Below are positions 7,092-9,261 of a stretch of DNA of 9,261 nucleotides, piece by piece. The DNA is from Phycisphaerales bacterium (GTDB lineage Bacteria > Planctomycetota > Phycisphaerae > Phycisphaerales > UBA1924): contig JAESSR010000169.1 of assembly GCA_016764015.1 (NCBI GenBank), forward strand, positions 1 through 9,261. Direction: 5' to 3'. The position numbers were made by a program, and so were the translations under genes. Each line of letters begins with the position of its first letter. The stretch's first letter is position 1. A model generated the notes under the pieces. That model saw nothing but the letters and a program-made list of their open reading frames with translations, did no database searches and was not told the DNA's origin.

Positions 7092-8060
7092 ATGCCGATG
7101 ATTGAAACGATTAACCTGACCAAACGCTATGGGGATCTGATCGCGCTCAATGCGCTGAACTTGAAGATCGGCGAGGGCGATTGCTTTGGGTTTATTGGCC
7201 CAAACGGCGCGGGTAAGACGACGACGATTAAAGTGCTTGCGACGCTATTGAAGCCTTCGTCTGGGCAGGCGCAGGTTGCGGGGATGACGATCGGGTATCA
7301 GAATCGGCAGATCCGCCCTTTGATTGGCTATGTGCCTGATTTTATGGGTGCGTATCAGGACATGGTGGTGCATGAGTACCTTGAGTTCTTCGCAGCCGCG
7401 TACAACATCAACGGGCAGCAACGCAAGAAGGTGGTCAATGATGTACTCGAACTGACCGATCTGACCTACAAGCAGACCGCCGAGGTGAACTCGCTCTCGC
7501 GTGGGATGCAGCAACGGCTGAGCATCGCGCGGGTGTTGTTGCATGATCCAAAGGTGCTGTTGATGGACGAGCCGGCGTCGGGCTTGGACCCACGCGCGCG
7601 GATCGAGATTCGGGAGCTACTCAAAGAGCTCAAGAAGATGGGGAAGACGATTTTGATCTCGTCACATATCTTGCATGAGTTGGCTGAGCTTTGTAATACG
7701 GTGGGGATCATCGAAAAGGGCGAGTTGTTGTTTAGCGGGTCGGTCGATGAGATTCTCAAGCGGGCCAAGGTTGGGCATGTGGTGCATATCGGGGTGGCCG
7801 AGCGGATCGAGGCGGCGACGAAGGTGCTCGCGACGATGCCGGGCGTCGAGAAGGTCAGCATCGTCCAAGGCGACGGCACCGCGATCGGTGGCGGCTCAGG
7901 ACAGATCATCCACGCCCACTACGACGATCGCCACGGCGGCAACTTCACCGATATCCCCAATGTGCTCATCAACAACGGCTTCCGCGTGACGCATTTTCAG
8001 GAGGAGCCGGTGAACCTGGAGACGGCGTTTATGCGGCTGACGAAGGGGTTGGTGCAGTAG
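7092..8060 (+). CDS. ABC transporter ATP-binding protein
   Basis: This 322-residue nucleotide-binding subunit uses ATP hydrolysis to drive a membrane partner. In order it has Walker A GPNGAGKTT (36-44), a Q-loop position in GYVPDFMG where Asp83 replaces Gln, the signature LSRGMQQ (135-141), Walker B VLLMDEP with Asp159 and catalytic Glu160, D-loop SGLD (163-166), and H-loop His192 in SSHILHE. A C-terminal domain (about 215-322) resembles the extensions of ABC-2/CcmA/NatA-type exporters and ends EEPVNLETAFMRLTKG. I chose ATG 7092 because GGAAGCGAG ends 6 bases before it. ATG 7065 would add nine residues and ATG 7098 would remove two. No permease gene follows, and the only membrane protein in the unit is the upstream 813-aa protein. 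The segment coding for about residues 255-300 changes to C-ending codons, unlike the rest of the gene. Confidence 0.95.
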   Translation: MPMIETINLTKRYGDLIALNALNLKIGEGDCFGFIGPNGAGKTTTIKVLATLLKPSSGQAQVAGMTIGYQNRQIRPLIGYVPDFMGAYQDMVVHEYLEFFAAAYNINGQQRKKVVNDVLELTDLTYKQTAEVNSLSRGMQQRLSIARVLLHDPKVLLMDEPASGLDPRARIEIRELLKELKKMGKTILISSHILHELAELCNTVGIIEKGELLFSGSVDEILKRAKVGHVVHIGVAERIEAATKVLATMPGVEKVSIVQGDGTAIGGGSGQIIHAHYDDRHGGNFTDIPNVLINNGFRVTHFQEEPVNLETAFMRLTKGLVQ

Positions 8061-8062
8061 TT

Positions 8063-8145
8063 GGGTGGCATGCTTACGGCGCAGCCTTAAGCATGTTCTG
8101 GGTGAGAATGAAGACCTGCTTAAGCTGCGCGTAAGCAAGTCACCC
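8063..8145. repeat. Paired inverted hairpins, BIME/REP-like element
   Basis: Hairpin 1 (8069-8095) has 8-bp arms CATGCTTA and TAAGCATG, a C/T mismatch, a 3-bp GGC/GCC stem and a GCA loop. Hairpin 2 (8117-8137) is its reverse complement in layout: 6-bp arms TGCTTA and TAAGCA, the same mismatch (A/G on this strand), a 2-bp GC/GC stem and a TGC loop. The two copies differ inside the stem by loss of exactly one G-C pair, which keeps the structure. The feet are also inverted: GGGTGGCA (8063-8070) before hairpin 1 and AGTCACCC (8138-8145) after hairpin 2. The spacer between the hairpins is 21 bp. GGGTGA (8100-8105) can alternatively pair with TCACCC (8140-8145) around hairpin 2. No T-run follows, so a simple terminator is less likely. 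The element lies between the ABC ATPase and the GIY-YIG gene. Confidence 0.8.
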
Positions 8146-8192
8146 GGCACCTAGAATACAGTATCTGATATACGAACAGAACCGAGGGCCGC

Positions 8193-9068
8193 ATGAACAC
8201 GATGCCAAAAACAATCCAAATCTTCCTTCCAAGCGGCGACCCTCGCGGGATTCGCATCGCTGAGATCACGACTCGGATTGTCCAAGTGATCGAGGTGCCA
8301 AGGAGTTTACTCAACGATTTTCTCGCGATGCCTGAGAGTTCGCAAGTTGCAGTATATTTTCTCTTCAGCTCTGGTGAAGACGAAGACAGCCAACGCGTAT
8401 ACATTGGTCAAACCGGTGATGTACGATCGCGACTTAAATCCCACAATGCCAACAAAGATTTTTGGGAACGAGTACTCGTCGTAGTTAGTAAAACTAACAG
8501 CATGACTCAGACTCATGCGCTTTACTTAGAGTGGCTCTGCCTCCAAAAAACCCGCGAGGCAGGGCGATATACCGATGAGAACGGGAACAGCGGCAGCAAG
8601 CCCCATACGCCTGCGCCGATGGAAGCAGATTGCAACGAAATTTATGATACTGGCAAAACGCTGCTTGCTTCTCTCGGATACCCGCTTTTTACTCCAGTGG
8701 TGGTTGCACCTTCGCAGGGAGCGAGTGAGCAATTAATCTATAACTGCACAGCATCGAGTACCCAAGGGCGGGGAGTTTATACTCCTGAGGGCTTTGTCGT
8801 GCTTAAAGATTCAGTTGGACGAACGGCGATGACCGATGCGATTGCAAAATCTTCCTTTGCAAATGTCAGAGAAAAAATATTGAATAGCGAAGATGTTGAG
8901 GTAAAGGATAGTGAGTTTGTGTTACAGACTGATCGATTGTTCAAAACCCCTAGCGCAGCAGCTAAGTTCTTGACTGGCGGATCGAAGAACGGGTGGATTA
9001 CTTGGATAACGGACGATGGGCGAACGCTCGATGAAGTCGAACGATCTAAGGCTGACGAAGTTGGGTAG
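8193..9068 (+). CDS. GIY-YIG nuclease-family protein with DUF4357-like C-terminus
   Basis: This 291-residue protein carries a GIY-YIG-type nuclease core at about residues 50-120: AVYFLFSS (53-60, in place of GIY), VYIGQTGDVRSRL (69-81) with Tyr70-Ile-Gly72 and candidate catalytic Arg78, His84 in LKSHNANKDFW, and Glu113 in LYLEWL at the metal-ligand position. The C-terminal part (about 195-282) has the pattern of DUF4357: GFVVLKDS, a basic helical middle, FKTPSAAAKFLTGGSKNGWITW and DDGRTLDEV. The N-terminal 50 residues include EVPRSLLNDFL and have no assigned role. Such stand-alone nucleases are usually cytosolic accessory proteins with unknown targets. Start ATG 8193 follows GAGGG (8184-8188) by 4 bases; ATG 8202 is an alternative. 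TAGAAT (8152-8157) could be a -10, but I see no convincing -35. The gene lies between two hairpin elements and is less G/T-skewed than the genes to its left, which fits an acquired cassette. Confidence 0.88.
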   Translation: MNTMPKTIQIFLPSGDPRGIRIAEITTRIVQVIEVPRSLLNDFLAMPESSQVAVYFLFSSGEDEDSQRVYIGQTGDVRSRLKSHNANKDFWERVLVVVSKTNSMTQTHALYLEWLCLQKTREAGRYTDENGNSGSKPHTPAPMEADCNEIYDTGKTLLASLGYPLFTPVVVAPSQGASEQLIYNCTASSTQGRGVYTPEGFVVLKDSVGRTAMTDAIAKSSFANVREKILNSEDVEVKDSEFVLQTDRLFKTPSAAAKFLTGGSKNGWITWITDDGRTLDEVERSKADEVG

Positions 9069-9091
9069 ATAATTCATTGGGTTTATGAAGA

Positions 9092-9120
9092 CCCGACTGC
9101 GCCCAAGAGGGCGAGTCGGG
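9092..9120. terminator. Strong hairpin between convergent genes, probable bidirectional terminator
   Basis: CCCGACT (9092-9098) pairs with AGTCGGG (9114-9120), and inside it CGCCC (9100-9104) pairs with GGGCG (9109-9113), closing an AAGA loop. This makes a 12-bp stem with one bulged G at 9099. An outer TTGGGT (9077-9082) and ACCCAA (9123-9128) can extend it across an internal loop. It lies 23 bp after the GIY-YIG stop and 25 bp after the stop of the minus-strand gene on the right. Neither strand has a long T-run, so termination may be Rho-independent but weak, or the hairpin may have another role. Confidence 0.6.
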
Positions 9121-9145
9121 GCACCCAAACTACAAAGGATTTTGC

Positions 9146-9261
9146 TTACTTCTGTGGGCGGGAGGACCAGTGGAGGTGGGCGATTTTGAGTTGGTGGTTT
9201 TCGTGGGTCAGGAGGTAGCTGACGGCGACGCGGTAGTTGAGGGTTTCGTCGTTGAGTTCGA
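9146..9261 (-). CDS. C-terminal end of a minus-strand gene, possibly SnoaL/NTF2-like
   Basis: Reading the complement inward from the right edge gives an open frame of 37 codons ending in TAA at 9148-9146. The 5' part lies outside the window. The visible residues run ELNDETLNYRVAVSYLLTHE and end QLKIAHLHWSSRPQK. Alternating beta-strand character closing on a 'K-I-A-H-x-H-W-S' run is typical of the last strands of SnoaL/DUF4440-type NTF2-fold proteins, which are small cone-shaped domains of varied function. The assignment rests on this short piece only. C-ending codons dominate on this strand, as expected for a real coding frame here. It converges on the GIY-YIG gene with the 9092-9120 hairpin between. 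Confidence 0.6.
   Translation of the reverse strand, partial: ELNDETLNYRVAVSYLLTHENHQLKIAHLHWSSRPQK

Noticed and set aside
8063..8145. Reading the paired hairpins as a short CRISPR array or simple terminator
   Set aside because: There are only two units, inverted rather than direct, with one 21-bp spacer and no T-run after either hairpin.

Overview
The window suggests a planctomycete, most likely of the Phycisphaerae type. The main reason is a pseudopilin with an AFTLIELLVVIAIIALLIG-like leader and a C-terminal 'H-X9-DG'-like motif, a combination that is strongly expanded in that phylum. Supporting signs are a large extracytoplasmic protein with two central membrane helices beside an ABC ATPase, loosely spaced single-gene units and variable Shine-Dalgarno sequences. 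The assignment rests on gene content only. I see no rRNA, tRNA, CRISPR array, transposase or integrase.

Layout, left to right. Positions 1-867 hold the 3' part of an endonuclease/exonuclease/phosphatase (EEP) family gene. Next come a small membrane-anchored protein (1003-1374) and a pseudopilin (1439-2506) closed by a clear intrinsic terminator (2571-2595). A complete M20-family metallo-dipeptidase (2636-4066) with every catalytic residue in place converges, with 7 bp between, on a minus-strand gene for a small protein with one membrane helix and a coiled coil (4436-4074). A 145-bp divergent spacer with a promoter-like sequence precedes an 813-residue envelope protein (4582-7023). It is followed on the same strand by an ABC-transporter ATPase (7092-8060), and the pair probably forms one unit.

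From 8060 to the right end the window looks accessory. An 83-bp element (8063-8145) contains two hairpins that are inverted copies of each other and differ by the symmetric loss of one base pair. It resembles a paired REP (BIME-like) element. Next is a gene for a GIY-YIG nuclease-fold protein with a DUF4357-like C-terminus (8193-9068). A second strong hairpin (9092-9120) sits between this gene and the end of a minus-strand partial gene (9261-9146) whose C-terminus looks like a SnoaL/NTF2-type fold. An 8-bp direct repeat lies just outside the left hairpin pair and at the nuclease stop codon, exactly 1000 bp apart.

Functionally, the 813-aa protein and the ATPase plausibly act together at the inner membrane, although no conventional ABC permease is visible. 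The pseudopilin belongs to the type II secretion/type IV pilus-like machinery. The dipeptidase and EEP protein are general hydrolases. The most unusual material is the paired-hairpin element and the nuclease gene beside it.
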